Counted from the first letter of the stretch, positions 7,253 through 15,759 are shown. The stretch is 64,000 bases of DNA from CAZRXG01 sp964603985 (GCA_964603985.1 CAZRXG010000018.1:1-64000); one strand, 5' to 3'. The notes: generated by a model not told the origin, from the sequence alone. Numbers and translations are program-made.

Positions 7253-9199
7253 ATGGTAGAGTACCAACCGGGCTATAGAAACTCATACGCGCTGATCATC
7301 GGCATTGATTCGTACACCGACCCGCACTTCGTGTCGCTGGGCGAAGCCGAGGACGACGCGCGCAGGCTGGCCGAGGCGCTGGCCGCGCCGCCGCACAATT
7401 TCCAGGTGACGATGCTGCTGGGCGAGCAGGCCACCCGCCGCGCGATCCTGCGGGCGCTGTTCGATCTGCGCAGCACCGGCCCCGACGACCGGGTGCTGAT
7501 CTACTTCGCCGGGCACGGTTACACGCTGGTCGATAACTTCGGCCACGAGACCGGCTACCTGGCCGCGGTCGATACGATTCCCGAACAGGACTTCACCGCG
7601 CTGGAGATGGAGGAGGTGACCGACCTGTGCCGCCACGCCGGAGCCAAGCACGTCGGTTTCATCTTCGACGCCTGCTTCAGCGGGCAGGCGCTTGGCCTGA
7701 CGCGTGCCCAGAGTGTGGCCGCCGAGAAGTTCACCACCCGGCGGGCCTACCAGGTGATCAGCGCCGGGGCGGGCGACCAGACCGTATCCGACTACGACTC
7801 GATGACCGACCTGCTGATCGAGGCGCTGGGGATCGACCTCACCGGGCCGGATGGGATTTTCTCGTTCACCGACCTGGGCCTATACCTTCAGCAGACGATG
7901 GCCGCCAGCAGCCGCCGGGCGCAGATCCCGCAGTTCGGGCACCTGCGCGGGAGTCAGGGCGGTGACCTCGTCTTCGACGTGGCCGAGGGCGCGCCCCAGC
8001 CGCTGCCGCTCTCGCAGCGCGTCGCGGGCGACCTGAGGGGGCCATCGACCTGGATGTGGGCCGGGGGCGCGGTGGCGGCGGTGGTGATCGTGCTGACCGC
8101 GCTGTCGTTGGCGGGGGTGTTCGGACCTTCGCCCGCCGAGCCGACGCCCACGCCGAGCGTCGAGGCGGCGACGGAGGAGGCGGTCGTCGGGCCGACGCTG
8201 TCGCCCACCGATACACTCCCACCCACCGACGTGCCGACGACTGTCACCGAGGAGCCGAGCATCACCCCCGACCTCGACGCCACGGCCACCATCGAGTACC
8301 TGCTGACCCAGGCCGCCGAAGACACGACGGCCACTGCCGCGGCGCTGCTCACCCAAGCCGCCGAAGAGCCAACCGTTGATCCGAGGAAGGTGATCTACGA
8401 GGAGGACAAGCGCGGCGTCCTGATGGCCCGCATCCCTGCCGGGAAGTTCAACATGGGCTTTGACACCGACCTGGCGTTCATCATCTGCCAGGGCAGCGGC
8501 GGCAACTGCGCGACGGACAACTTCAGCGACGAGGAGCCGATCCACCGGGTGGTGCTGACCAGTGCCTACTGGCTGGACGTGTACGAGGTGACCAACGCCC
8601 AGTACCAGGAGTGCGTCGAAGCCGGGGTGTGCAAACCGCCTGAAGCAACCAAGTCGAACACACGCAACAATTACTTCGGCAACCCGGCGTTCAGGAACTA
8701 CCCAGTGATCCACGTGACGTGGACCATGGCCGACACCTACTGCCGCGAATGGCGCGGCGGGCGGCTGCCGACCGAGGCCGAGTGGGAATACGCGGCACGC
8801 GGCGAAAACGACTGGATCTATCCCTGGGGCAACAGCATCGTGGCACAGGGCCTGCTGAACTTCTGCGATGCGGGCTGCGACTTCGATTGGGCCGACAAGC
8901 GGGCCGAGGATGGCTATCCCAACGACACCGCGCCGGTGGGCAGCTACCCCGACGGGGTCAGCCCGTTCGGCATCCACGACCTGGCGGGCAACGTCTGGGA
9001 GTGGGTGTTTGACTGGTACGGGCCGTACCCGGACGAGAGCGTGGCCGATCCGACCGGCCCGTCGACCGGCAGCGGTCGGGTGCGGCGCGGCGGCGCGTGG
9101 GACAACAGTGCCAGCCTGGTGCGGCTCTCAAACCGGGGATGGAACTCGCCCAATCGCACGGACGACAATCAGGGGTTCCGCTGCGCGCGCACGCCGTGA
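7253..9199 (+). CDS. Caspase-like peptidase with transmembrane segment and C-terminal FGE-like domain
   Basis: A 648-residue, three-part protein. Residues 10-240 are a C14 (caspase/metacaspase) peptidase domain with the catalytic pair visible: His88 in YFAGHGY and Cys141 in FDACFSGQ. A Pro/Gly-rich linker leads to one transmembrane helix at about 270-290. A long Thr/Pro/Ala-rich spacer (295-380) follows. Residues 384-648 form a formylglycine-generating-enzyme/sulfatase-modifying-factor fold (PAGKFNMG, LPTEAEWEYAARG, GNVWEW, RRGGAWDN, GFRCART). Topology suggests a cytosolic protease and an external C-type-lectin-like domain, a receptor-like arrangement (inference). Proteases of this class act in signalling or programmed death in multicellular bacteria. 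It is monocistronic with its own promoter. Confidence 0.9.
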   Translation: MVEYQPGYRNSYALIIGIDSYTDPHFVSLGEAEDDARRLAEALAAPPHNFQVTMLLGEQATRRAILRALFDLRSTGPDDRVLIYFAGHGYTLVDNFGHETGYLAAVDTIPEQDFTALEMEEVTDLCRHAGAKHVGFIFDACFSGQALGLTRAQSVAAEKFTTRRAYQVISAGAGDQTVSDYDSMTDLLIEALGIDLTGPDGIFSFTDLGLYLQQTMAASSRRAQIPQFGHLRGSQGGDLVFDVAEGAPQPLPLSQRVAGDLRGPSTWMWAGGAVAAVVIVLTALSLAGVFGPSPAEPTPTPSVEAATEEAVVGPTLSPTDTLPPTDVPTTVTEEPSITPDLDATATIEYLLTQAAEDTTATAAALLTQAAEEPTVDPRKVIYEEDKRGVLMARIPAGKFNMGFDTDLAFIICQGSGGNCATDNFSDEEPIHRVVLTSAYWLDVYEVTNAQYQECVEAGVCKPPEATKSNTRNNYFGNPAFRNYPVIHVTWTMADTYCREWRGGRLPTEAEWEYAARGENDWIYPWGNSIVAQGLLNFCDAGCDFDWADKRAEDGYPNDTAPVGSYPDGVSPFGIHDLAGNVWEWVFDWYGPYPDESVADPTGPSTGSGRVRRGGAWDNSASLVRLSNRGWNSPNRTDDNQGFRCARTP

Positions 9200-9248
9200 G
9201 GAACAAAAGGCGCCCGGCAAGGTGGGTCTGTTAACCTGAATAGTGTGG

Positions 9249-9391
9249 ATTGCGACACTGCCCTCACCCATCTCGGACGGCATGGCCGTCCTCGATTCGC
9301 CCTCTCCCTAAGCGACCTCTGGTCGCCGGGAGAAGGGCAGACTGAGCGCGACCGGAGGTCGGGCGAAGGCGGGTGAGGGCCTGAGCAACAA
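9249..9391. repeat. Intergenic element with inverted ends, family member 2
   Basis: Flanked by ATTGCGACACTGCCCTCACC on the left and GGGTGAGGGCCTGAGCAACA on the right; the ends are inverted complements over about 10 bp. The core includes CGCCCTCTCCCT and GGCAGACTGAGCGCGACC. It is strikingly similar to the block at 48455-48580, 39 kb away. It occupies the gap between two convergent genes and has no coding content. Confidence 0.7.
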
Positions 9392-9445
9392 CCTGCCCAA
9401 CCAGCAAAAGGCCACGCCGCTCTCAACGGGCGGCGAAGTGTGAGC

Positions 9446-10066
9446 CTAATCGCCATCCCCCAGCGCCTCAAGTGCGGCGAAAACCTGGCCGAGCGGTGCC
9501 GAGAATCCCGGCAGCACCTTTCCACCGGCGAGGGTATCCGCTGCGCCAAGCGTCTCCGTCGGCTGGCCGGGGCGGTATACGTCGACCACCCTCTCTCCGG
9601 GGTAAACGATCCACAGCAGACGGGTGCCACCGGCCATATAGCTCCGTGCCTTGCGACGCACCTCTGCCGCCCGGTCGTGCTCGGAGACCACCTCGACGGC
9701 CAGGGCAGGAGGAAACGGCAGCCACTCCCCGCGCCTGATCTCCTTCAGCCGCTCGCGAGGGTAGAAGGCAACGTCGGCGGCACGTAGCTCCTGCGTCTTC
9801 TCATCCACCAGGAACCCGGTTTCCGCGCCGAAAATCTCGCCCAGGTTGTTTTCGAGCACAAACTGCCCGATGATGATCGTCAGCCGCCCCACGATCAGAC
9901 CATGCGCCGATTTGGTTGGTGCCACCATCACCCTCCCGTCCTGATCGATGATCTCCGGCCCCATCGGCACGGCCCGCCCATCGACGTACTCGTAGCGCCG
10001 GCCCGCGTATTCCTCGATGAACTCCTCAAATGTCACACGGCGTTCTGGTACGACTCGCTCGGCCAT
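9446..10066 (-). CDS. Uma2 (DUF820) family nuclease-like protein
   Basis: A 206-residue protein with the Uma2/DUF820 pattern: N-terminal VTFEEFIEEY...YEYVDG, a central AADVAFYPRE, and PPALAVEVVSEHDRAAEVRRKARSY-type active-site strand with the D/E-x-V-x-K-like nuclease core. The family has a PD-(D/E)XK fold and is abundant in cyanobacteria and Chloroflexota. Its physiological role is unknown. ATG at 10064-10066 has GGAAGGG upstream. It is divergent from the thioesterase gene 79 bp away. Confidence 0.85.
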   Translation of the reverse strand: MAERVVPERRVTFEEFIEEYAGRRYEYVDGRAVPMGPEIIDQDGRVMVAPTKSAHGLIVGRLTIIIGQFVLENNLGEIFGAETGFLVDEKTQELRAADVAFYPRERLKEIRRGEWLPFPPALAVEVVSEHDRAAEVRRKARSYMAGGTRLLWIVYPGERVVDVYRPGQPTETLGAADTLAGGKVLPGFSAPLGQVFAALEALGDGD

Positions 10067-10145
10067 GTTACCCTTCCAGAGACAACCCGTTGTCGTAGAT
10101 CACATTATACCCGATGTGGCACCTTCAGATCAGAGGCCCCAACCC

Positions 10146-10571
10146 ATGAACTCCGAGCGTATCAACCAACTGCTGACGCTGTTCCGCGAGCGCGCGCGCA
10201 TCGTGCGCACCTTCGGCATGCGGCTCTCGTTCACCGAGGAGGGCAATGCCGTGGTCGAACTGCCCTACAACCCCAGCCTCGATCACGGGCAGGACGGGAT
10301 TCACGGCGGCGTGTACTGCACGCTGCTCGACACGGCGGGCTGGTTCACCGTCGCCGCCCACCGTGACCTCTCAACGTGGGTCGCCACCGGTGAGCTGTCG
10401 GTGCACTTCCTGGCCCCGGCCAGGGAGACCACACTGCGCGCCGAGGGGCGGATCATCAAATCGGGACGACGGCAGGACGTGTGCGAGATGCGCCTCTACG
10501 ATGCGGATGACCGGCTGGTCGGGCACGCGACGGGGACGTTCGTCTGGCTGCCGGACGTGACGTGGGAGTGA
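10146..10571 (+). CDS. PaaI-type hotdog-fold thioesterase
   Basis: A 141-residue single hotdog domain. HGGVYCTLLDTAGWF carries the family HGG plus the acidic residue used by PaaI thioesterases, followed by ATGELSVHFLAPA and a C-terminal VGHATGTFVW. These enzymes hydrolyse acyl- or aryl-CoA thioesters in the cytoplasm. The start at 10146 (MNSERINQ) is chosen because it gives the usual family length; the frame is open further upstream but would overlap the divergent Uma2 gene. Confidence 0.85.
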   Translation: MNSERINQLLTLFRERARIVRTFGMRLSFTEEGNAVVELPYNPSLDHGQDGIHGGVYCTLLDTAGWFTVAAHRDLSTWVATGELSVHFLAPARETTLRAEGRIIKSGRRQDVCEMRLYDADDRLVGHATGTFVWLPDVTWE

Positions 10572-10646
10572 GCGCGCCCCCGATTCACCGCCGCCTTTCA
10601 GATCCACAACAGGCCCTTCAACTGCCAAGCGCAACCGGTGCGGTTA

Positions 10647-10655
10647 TGCTATACT
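10647..10655 (+). promoter_or_regulatory. Extended -10 element ahead of the NB-ARC/TPR gene
   Basis: TG at 10647-10648, one base, then TATACT (10650-10655), 62 bp before the ATG. No good -35 box is visible at the expected distance. Confidence 0.5.
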
Positions 10656-10717
10656 GGGCTGGAAATCACGTTATGAAAGCGTATATAGCCGGTTATAGGC
10701 CGCTTGGTTGAGGATGA

Positions 10718-12868
10718 ATGACTATGACCGAGGAACCTGCCACAAGCTCTGCGATGGATAAGGCGCAGACGGGCAGCCTCAAAGAGATCGAATTTAAGTA
10801 CGTGGATGGGCCGACCGACAAAAGCGTCCCCTACCAGACCGTCGACCTGCCCCCCCACTTCGTCCCGCGCGCCGAGCTGCTGGCCATCAAGCGGCTGCTG
10901 CTGGGCCGTCCAAGCGCCTCGCTGGCCCCGCTGACGGTGCACGGCACCAGCGGCGCGGGCAAGACATCGCTGGCAGCGGCCATCGCCCACGACGAGGAGG
11001 TGCTCGAAGCCTTCCCCGACGGTGTGCTGTGGGCCTCGCTGGGCGAGGATGGTGACGCCCAGCACGCACAGGCGGTCTGGGGCGCGGCGCTGGGCAACGA
11101 CCTCAGCCACCTGCCCGATACCACCAGCCGCGCAGCGGCGCTGCGCACGCTGCTCCAGGAGACGCGCTGCCTGCTGATCATTGACGAGGTGACCGACATC
11201 GAGCAGGTGAAGGCGCTCAACGTCGGCGGTAAGGACTGCGTCCGCCTGATCACGACCGATAAAGTGGACGAGATCACCTACGCGCTCAAGACGCGCCGCT
11301 ACGCCGTCCACAAGCTGCGCGAAGAGGAAGCGCTCGACCTGCTCGTCGAGTGGGCGGGTATGCTGCCCGACATCTACCTGCCGACGGTCAAAGAGATCAT
11401 CAAGCGCCTGAGCGGGTCGGCGCTGGCGCTGGCGCTGGTCGGCGGGCAGGCGCGGCAGGGCATCACCTGGCTGCGCCTGCTGGAAGTTCTGCGCGACGAT
11501 CAGGGGCCAATCGCGTCGCTCGACCCCGACGACCCGGAGACACGCACCAACGCGCTGGGCCTGATCGTTAACCTGGTGCTGTCACGCTTCGGGGGCGCAC
11601 AACTCCAGCGCTCGGCGCTGCTGGGGGCCTTCGCTGCCGGGTCGGGCGCGCCCTTCTCGGTCGAGGCGGCGGCTGCCTGCTGGGAGATGCTCCTCGGCGA
11701 GGCGCGCAGCACACTGGACATGCTGGTCGAGTCGGCATTGGTGCAGCGCCTGCCGGACGGCTACTATGCGCTGCACAAGGCGCTGCGCGATCACCTGCGC
11801 CGGGCGGCGACACCCGCCTCATTGACCGGGGCCAGCGAGCACGTCCGCGATTATTACCTGGGGCTGGTCGAGCGGGCCAGCGCAAGCCCGAAGCAGATCG
11901 ACGCCCAGCTTGTGCAGATCATGGCCGCCTTCCGGGCGTGCAACGAGGCCGACCCCGGCACGGCGCAGGTGTTCGCCGACGCGCTGATGAGCTACTTCGA
12001 GCGGCGCGGGCTGTGGGCCAACCTGGTGCAACTGGCGACGACGGTCGTCGAGAAGGCGCGCGAGGAAGACGACCTGATGCGCGAACACACCTACCTGGGC
12101 GACCTGGGCTACGCGCACACCGTGCTGGGCAACCTCGGCCAGGCGCACAGGCTCTTCGAGCGCAGCCTGGAGGTCAGTCAGGATCTGGACGACCCGTCAG
12201 GCGTGGCCGCCGCGCTGAATAACATCGGCGCGATCTTCGAGCGTGAGGGCAAGTACGAGGAGGCACAGGAGCATTACGAGCGCAGCCTCGCCATCCGGCA
12301 GACGCTGGGCGCGACGGAGGACATCGCCGAGACGATCAACAACATCGCGGGCGTGCTATATTGGCAGGAGCGTTGGGACGAGGCGTTGAACGCCTTCCAG
12401 CGCGTGCTTGACATGTACAGCGTGCTCAACGACCGGCAGGGGCAGGCCCAGACGCTTTTGAACATTGGGGCGGTCTACGAGAGCCTGAACAACGACGAGA
12501 GCGCGCAGCAGACTTACCAGCGCAGCCTGGCGATCTACACCAACCTCAATGATACGGTCGGGCAGTCGCAGGCGCTCAACAACCTGGGGATCAGCTACCT
12601 CAACCAGGGCGACACCGAGCGCGCGCTGGCGCACTTCAAGCGCAGCCTGGCGCTCAAAGAGAAGATCGGCGACCGGCACGAGCAGGCCTCGACGCTGAAC
12701 AACATCGCGCTGCTGTACGAGAAGACCGGCTCGCTGGGGCTGGCACTGGAGCACTACGAGCAGGCCTACGAGATCCTGGACATGCTGGCCGACCCGCGCG
12801 CCGACGTGGTGCAGCAGAACATCGAGACGCTGCGCAAGGAGATGGAGAAGGAAAAGAAGAAAGAGTAA
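10718..12868 (+). CDS. NB-ARC ATPase with C-terminal TPR array
   Basis: A 716-residue protein. An NB-ARC/AP-ATPase module has the P-loop GTSGAGKT at 76-83, Walker B LLIIDEV at about 153-159 and an RLITTDK sensor strand. A winged-helix-like region follows, ending YYALHKALRDHLRR. From about residue 460 there are at least six tetratricopeptide repeats of the Kinesin-light-chain/SNAP kind (ALNNIGAIFEREGKYEEAQEHY, TLLNIGAVYESLNNDESAQQTY, ALNNLGISYLNQGDTERALAHF). This is a classical STAND architecture: TPRs sense, ATPase switches. No effector domain is fused, so it would act through a partner. The last residues are a Lys/Glu tail. The start codon could be either of two closely spaced ATGs. Confidence 0.9.
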   Translation: MTMTEEPATSSAMDKAQTGSLKEIEFKYVDGPTDKSVPYQTVDLPPHFVPRAELLAIKRLLLGRPSASLAPLTVHGTSGAGKTSLAAAIAHDEEVLEAFPDGVLWASLGEDGDAQHAQAVWGAALGNDLSHLPDTTSRAAALRTLLQETRCLLIIDEVTDIEQVKALNVGGKDCVRLITTDKVDEITYALKTRRYAVHKLREEEALDLLVEWAGMLPDIYLPTVKEIIKRLSGSALALALVGGQARQGITWLRLLEVLRDDQGPIASLDPDDPETRTNALGLIVNLVLSRFGGAQLQRSALLGAFAAGSGAPFSVEAAAACWEMLLGEARSTLDMLVESALVQRLPDGYYALHKALRDHLRRAATPASLTGASEHVRDYYLGLVERASASPKQIDAQLVQIMAAFRACNEADPGTAQVFADALMSYFERRGLWANLVQLATTVVEKAREEDDLMREHTYLGDLGYAHTVLGNLGQAHRLFERSLEVSQDLDDPSGVAAALNNIGAIFEREGKYEEAQEHYERSLAIRQTLGATEDIAETINNIAGVLYWQERWDEALNAFQRVLDMYSVLNDRQGQAQTLLNIGAVYESLNNDESAQQTYQRSLAIYTNLNDTVGQSQALNNLGISYLNQGDTERALAHFKRSLALKEKIGDRHEQASTLNNIALLYEKTGSLGLALEHYEQAYEILDMLADPRADVVQQNIETLRKEMEKEKKKE

Positions 12869-12909
12869 GGATGGGGGAGACGGTGTCCGGCGCACACCTC
12901 CCATTTCAA

Positions 12910-12938
12910 GTAGGGGCGGGTTTCAAACCCGCCCCTAC
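12910..12938. repeat. Perfect 29-bp palindrome
   Basis: Fourteen-base arms (GTAGGGGCGGGTTT and its exact complement) around a single central base, between two convergent genes. Palindromes of this GTAGGGGCGGGTTT kind recur as REP-like intergenic elements in many bacteria. It could also act as a bidirectional hairpin terminator, although no T tract follows. Confidence 0.65.
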
Positions 12939-12971
12939 GCGTTGCCGGAAGGAACGAGCGGTTGGCCCGTG

Positions 12972-13787
12972 TCACGCGAGCAGCGGCAGTGCCAGCACCG
13001 ACAGCACGTGCAGCACGATGTCGGCGGAGAAGTGGGCCAGCATGGCGCTCTCCAGGCCGCGCGACCAGTACAGCCAGCCGAAGACCACTCCCACCAGCGC
13101 GTTGAGCAGGATCGTGCGCGTGACCAGAAGCGGCGTCGGCGGCAGGCCAGCATCCACCAGGCCCGGCAGATGGCTCGCGCCAAAGACCAGCGCCGCCAGA
13201 ACGGTGGCGATCCACAGCACGGCAAGCGTCGGACGCCCCTCCTCGTCGCGGCTTACCAGACTCCCCAGCCAGGCCAGCAGGGTCAGCAGGAAGAGACGCA
13301 GCATGATCTCCTCGATCACACCGCCAAAGAAGGAGGCCAGAAGCCCCTGCCACGCGGGCGGTTGGAGGGTTTCGGGTGGAGTGTAGCCGACGCTCTCAAG
13401 CTCCGCCTCCACGAACGACCTGAAAACGAAGAGGTCAAGCCCAAGAGTGGCAAGCCCGACCACGACTCCCGCGATCACCGCGAAGACCAGCACGCCACCG
13501 AACCGGCCCCGGAGCGGCTTTTTATCCAGCCAACCCTCGACAAAGGGCAGGCCCAACCCGATGCGCCCGGCCAGCAGCAATCCGAGCGCGGCCAGCACGG
13601 CGTAGAACGGAATGTTCAGCGCCGTCTGCCTCACGAGATTCGACTGGGCGTCTGCGTCCAGCGATGGGGCCATGAGCGTTTGGTTGTAGGGGATGAGGGC
13701 GAACGCCGCCAGAATGCTCAGCACCACCAGGAACAGAAAGACTTTCCAGTTGAACGGTCGTTTTGTGGGCAGCGAAATTTTTATCAT
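12972..13787 (-). CDS. CPBP-family intramembrane metalloprotease
   Basis: A 271-residue, multi-spanning membrane protein of the CAAX protease/bacteriocin-processing (Abi) family. All three motifs are present: EEIMLR (Glu159, Glu160, Arg164), FGASH (His206) and HFSADIVLH (His252 and Asp256). There are about seven to eight hydrophobic helices. These are glutamate-type intramembrane proteases; the substrate is unknown. The start at 13787 is fixed by a very strong ribosome site (AGGAGGAG) 5 nt upstream, although the frame is open further back. Confidence 0.88.
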   Translation of the reverse strand: MIKISLPTKRPFNWKVFLFLVVLSILAAFALIPYNQTLMAPSLDADAQSNLVRQTALNIPFYAVLAALGLLLAGRIGLGLPFVEGWLDKKPLRGRFGGVLVFAVIAGVVVGLATLGLDLFVFRSFVEAELESVGYTPPETLQPPAWQGLLASFFGGVIEEIMLRLFLLTLLAWLGSLVSRDEEGRPTLAVLWIATVLAALVFGASHLPGLVDAGLPPTPLLVTRTILLNALVGVVFGWLYWSRGLESAMLAHFSADIVLHVLSVLALPLLA

Positions 13788-13858
13788 GTTGACTCCTCCT
13801 ATCTGCCGGGGATAATAGTATCGGCAATTGGTTTTCCTCTCAAGACTGGGAGACAGGT

Positions 13859-14215
13859 ATGAAGGACGGCATCTGCCCGAAGTGCGGCTCAAGCGACGTG
13901 TACACCGGGGCTTATCTTGGCCCCTGGGCGAAGATGGGAAGCTACTGGGCGAACACATTCCCCATCACGACCTGGATCAACGCCACACTGGACAACTACG
14001 TCTGCGTCAACTGCGGCTACGTCGAGAGCTACGTCAGGGATCGGGCCAAGCTGCACAAGATCACCCAGAAGTGGCCCAGGGCCGGGGGATCGGCGCGCGA
14101 GTTCGAGGCGCTGGGAGCGCGGTCGACCGCCCCGGCGAGAACCTGCCCGCAGTGCGGTCGCCCGCTCCAGGATGACTGGCAGCACTGCCCCTACTGCGGC
14201 CAGTCGATGGTGTAG
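13859..14215 (+). CDS. Zinc-ribbon protein
   Basis: A 118-residue soluble protein with four CxxC knuckles: CPKC near the N-terminus, CVNC at about 49-52, then CPQC and CPYC near the C-terminus. The last two form a separate zinc ribbon of the double-zinc-ribbon type. The central part contains YLGPWAKMGSYWANTFPITT. No catalytic residues are seen. Such proteins are usually nucleic-acid or protein-binding adaptors. Divergent from the CPBP gene, 71 bp apart. Confidence 0.8.
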   Translation: MKDGICPKCGSSDVYTGAYLGPWAKMGSYWANTFPITTWINATLDNYVCVNCGYVESYVRDRAKLHKITQKWPRAGGSAREFEALGARSTAPARTCPQCGRPLQDDWQHCPYCGQSMV

Positions 14216-14263
14216 CGGGCAGCCGGTCAGCAGCCGGTGAAGCACCGGCTTCGGAGCGGGCGA

Positions 14264-14524
14264 TCACACGCCGATGTCGCCCACCTCCTGCACGTCGACC
14301 GGGATGCCCTCCAGGTTGGTGGGCAGCACCTCGGATGCCTCCAGGTCGCCCAGCGGGTGCTTGGTGTGCACCGTCACGACAATGCACACCTCCTCGGTGT
14401 ACTCGCCGGACTTCTGGCGCAGTCCCACCCCGACGCTCTTCACGCCGGGGCGCGCGAGCAGGTCGTCCTCGTATTTGGCCTTGACGGCCAGCGCGTGGTT
14501 CATCTCTTCGCTGCGGTCTGGCAT
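14264..14524 (-). CDS. Small conserved-looking protein (86 residues), function unknown
   Basis: An 86-residue acidic protein whose core reads LLARPGVKSVGVGLRQKSGEYTEEVCIVVTV, ending IPVDVQEVGDIGV. The 'GVxxVGVGxxxKxGxxTxxxxIxVxV...IPVDVxExG' pattern is the same as the N-terminal segment of some trypsin-like serine proteases (NAL1-like), but no protease domain follows. It stands alone, last in the leftward group that includes the HgcA-like gene, 43 bp after the hydrolase. Confidence 0.7.
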   Translation of the reverse strand: MPDRSEEMNHALAVKAKYEDDLLARPGVKSVGVGLRQKSGEYTEEVCIVVTVHTKHPLGDLEASEVLPTNLEGIPVDVQEVGDIGV

Positions 14525-14567
14525 GGTCTCCTCCTGTGAGAGATAGCCTGCAACTTATAGCCGGACG

Positions 14568-15452
14568 CTACGTCAGATTTGCGCGCAAGAAGTCCATCAC
14601 GCGTTGTAAATACGCCTCCCGCTCGACCTGGTAGGCCTCGCGGTGCCCGGCCCCCGTGACGCGCCACAGCGCCTTTGGCTCCCCACAGGCGGCAAACAGC
14701 GCGTCCTGATCGGCGCGGGGGACGAGTGGATCGTCGGCCCCGTGAATGAACAGCACCGGGCGCGGGCTGATCTGCCCCACGTGCGGGAGCGGGTTGGCCT
14801 GACCGAGCCGCGCGCCCAGCCGAAGCTCGACCAGCCGCATCACCAGCCACATCCCCGGCTTGAACAGTGCAACCGGCAGGCGCGTCCGCCCGGCGATGAA
14901 GCCCTCCAGCACGTGCCCGATGTCGACAAAGCCGCCGTCGCAGATCACGCAGCCGACTCGCCGGTCGGCGGCGGCGACGCGCAGGGCGACCGTCCCGCCC
15001 ATCGAGAAGCCCATCAGGCCGATGCGCGTCACACCCTCGGCCTGCAAGAAGTCAATCGCGCCCAGCAGGTCGCCCGCCTCGCGGATGGAGAGCGTGTTGC
15101 GCTGCCCGTCGCTGATGCCGTGCCCGCGCCAGTCGAATTGCAGCACGTCGAACCCGGCCTCGACGAAGGCGGGCAGCATGTGAGCGTCGCCGTCCATGCT
15201 GCCGAACAGCCCCGCGCACAGGATGATGGTCGGCCTGCGCCCCGGCTCCCCGACGAAGCGCCCGCCCAGCTCGACCCCATCGCGCGCGGTGAAGGTGACG
15301 TGATCGAACGGCAGGTCGAAGTCCTCCGGCGTCGAGGGCGGGTCGGGCTTGCGGCGGCGCACGATCTGCCCGGCCAGCAGCCAGGCGGCGATCAGCACCA
15401 GCGCGATCAGCATGGCAAGTATGCCGAGCAGGTGGCTCAAAAACGGTGGCAT
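14568..15452 (-). CDS. Membrane-anchored alpha/beta hydrolase
   Basis: A 294-residue protein. Residues 5-30 are an N-terminal signal anchor, followed by an alpha/beta-hydrolase domain with the elbow GFSMGG, an acid candidate in IHGADDPLVP and a histidine in GAGHREAY. It resembles the serine aminopeptidase S33/lysophospholipase group; the catalytic part would lie outside the membrane or be tethered to it. It is 55 bp downstream of the ferredoxin gene and likely in the same transcript, though a functional link with the corrinoid protein is not evident. Confidence 0.82.
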   Translation of the reverse strand: MPPFLSHLLGILAMLIALVLIAAWLLAGQIVRRRKPDPPSTPEDFDLPFDHVTFTARDGVELGGRFVGEPGRRPTIILCAGLFGSMDGDAHMLPAFVEAGFDVLQFDWRGHGISDGQRNTLSIREAGDLLGAIDFLQAEGVTRIGLMGFSMGGTVALRVAAADRRVGCVICDGGFVDIGHVLEGFIAGRTRLPVALFKPGMWLVMRLVELRLGARLGQANPLPHVGQISPRPVLFIHGADDPLVPRADQDALFAACGEPKALWRVTGAGHREAYQVEREAYLQRVMDFLRANLT

Positions 15453-15507
15453 GGAATCCTCTTCACCGTGCCGCCAGCACGACCAGTAGCCAATACAGAC
15501 ACAGCCG

Positions 15508-15759
15508 CTACCTCAGCTCGATGGCCCCCTCCGGGCATTGCAGCACGCACGCCCCGCAGGCGATGCACAGCTCAGGGCTGTGATAGATAACCACCCGCCG
15601 CTCGCGGTCGGGAGTCCAGCAGCCCACCGGGCAGACCTCGTAGCACTGCCACACGCCGATGCACTTCCCGGCGTCGAAGTAGATGCGCAGTCCGCGCAGC
15701 GTGCGCGCGACCTGCAGGTGTTCAACCAGCGTGGCCCAGAACGTCGGGGTTTCGCTCAC
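15508..15759 (-). CDS. HgcB-like ferredoxin with an incomplete first cluster motif
   Basis: An 83-residue ferredoxin. The second site is complete: Cys65, 68, 71 and 75 (CIACGACVLQCP). The first site reads CIGVWQCYEVCP: Cys33, 39 and 43 are present but the second cysteine of CxxCxxC is Val36, leaving C-x5-C-x3-CP, a pattern that in seven-iron ferredoxins holds [3Fe-4S]. Cys47 is an extra nearby ligand. Unlike authentic HgcB it lacks a C-terminal cysteine pair. The GTG start at 15757-15759 lies 3 bp after the stop of the HgcA-like gene, with GGAGGTG overlapping that stop, so the two are almost certainly translated together. Inferred role: electron delivery to the corrinoid cofactor. Confidence 0.85.
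   Translation of the reverse strand: MSETPTFWATLVEHLQVARTLRGLRIYFDAGKCIGVWQCYEVCPVGCWTPDRERRVVIYHSPELCIACGACVLQCPEGAIELR

Noticed and set aside
6931..7278. Small plus-strand frame before the caspase gene
   Set aside because: It runs through the inverted-ended repeat and promoter and has no family resemblance.
7253..9199. Diversity-generating retroelement
   Set aside because: The C-terminal fold fits a target protein, but no reverse transcriptase, Avd or template repeat is visible in the window.
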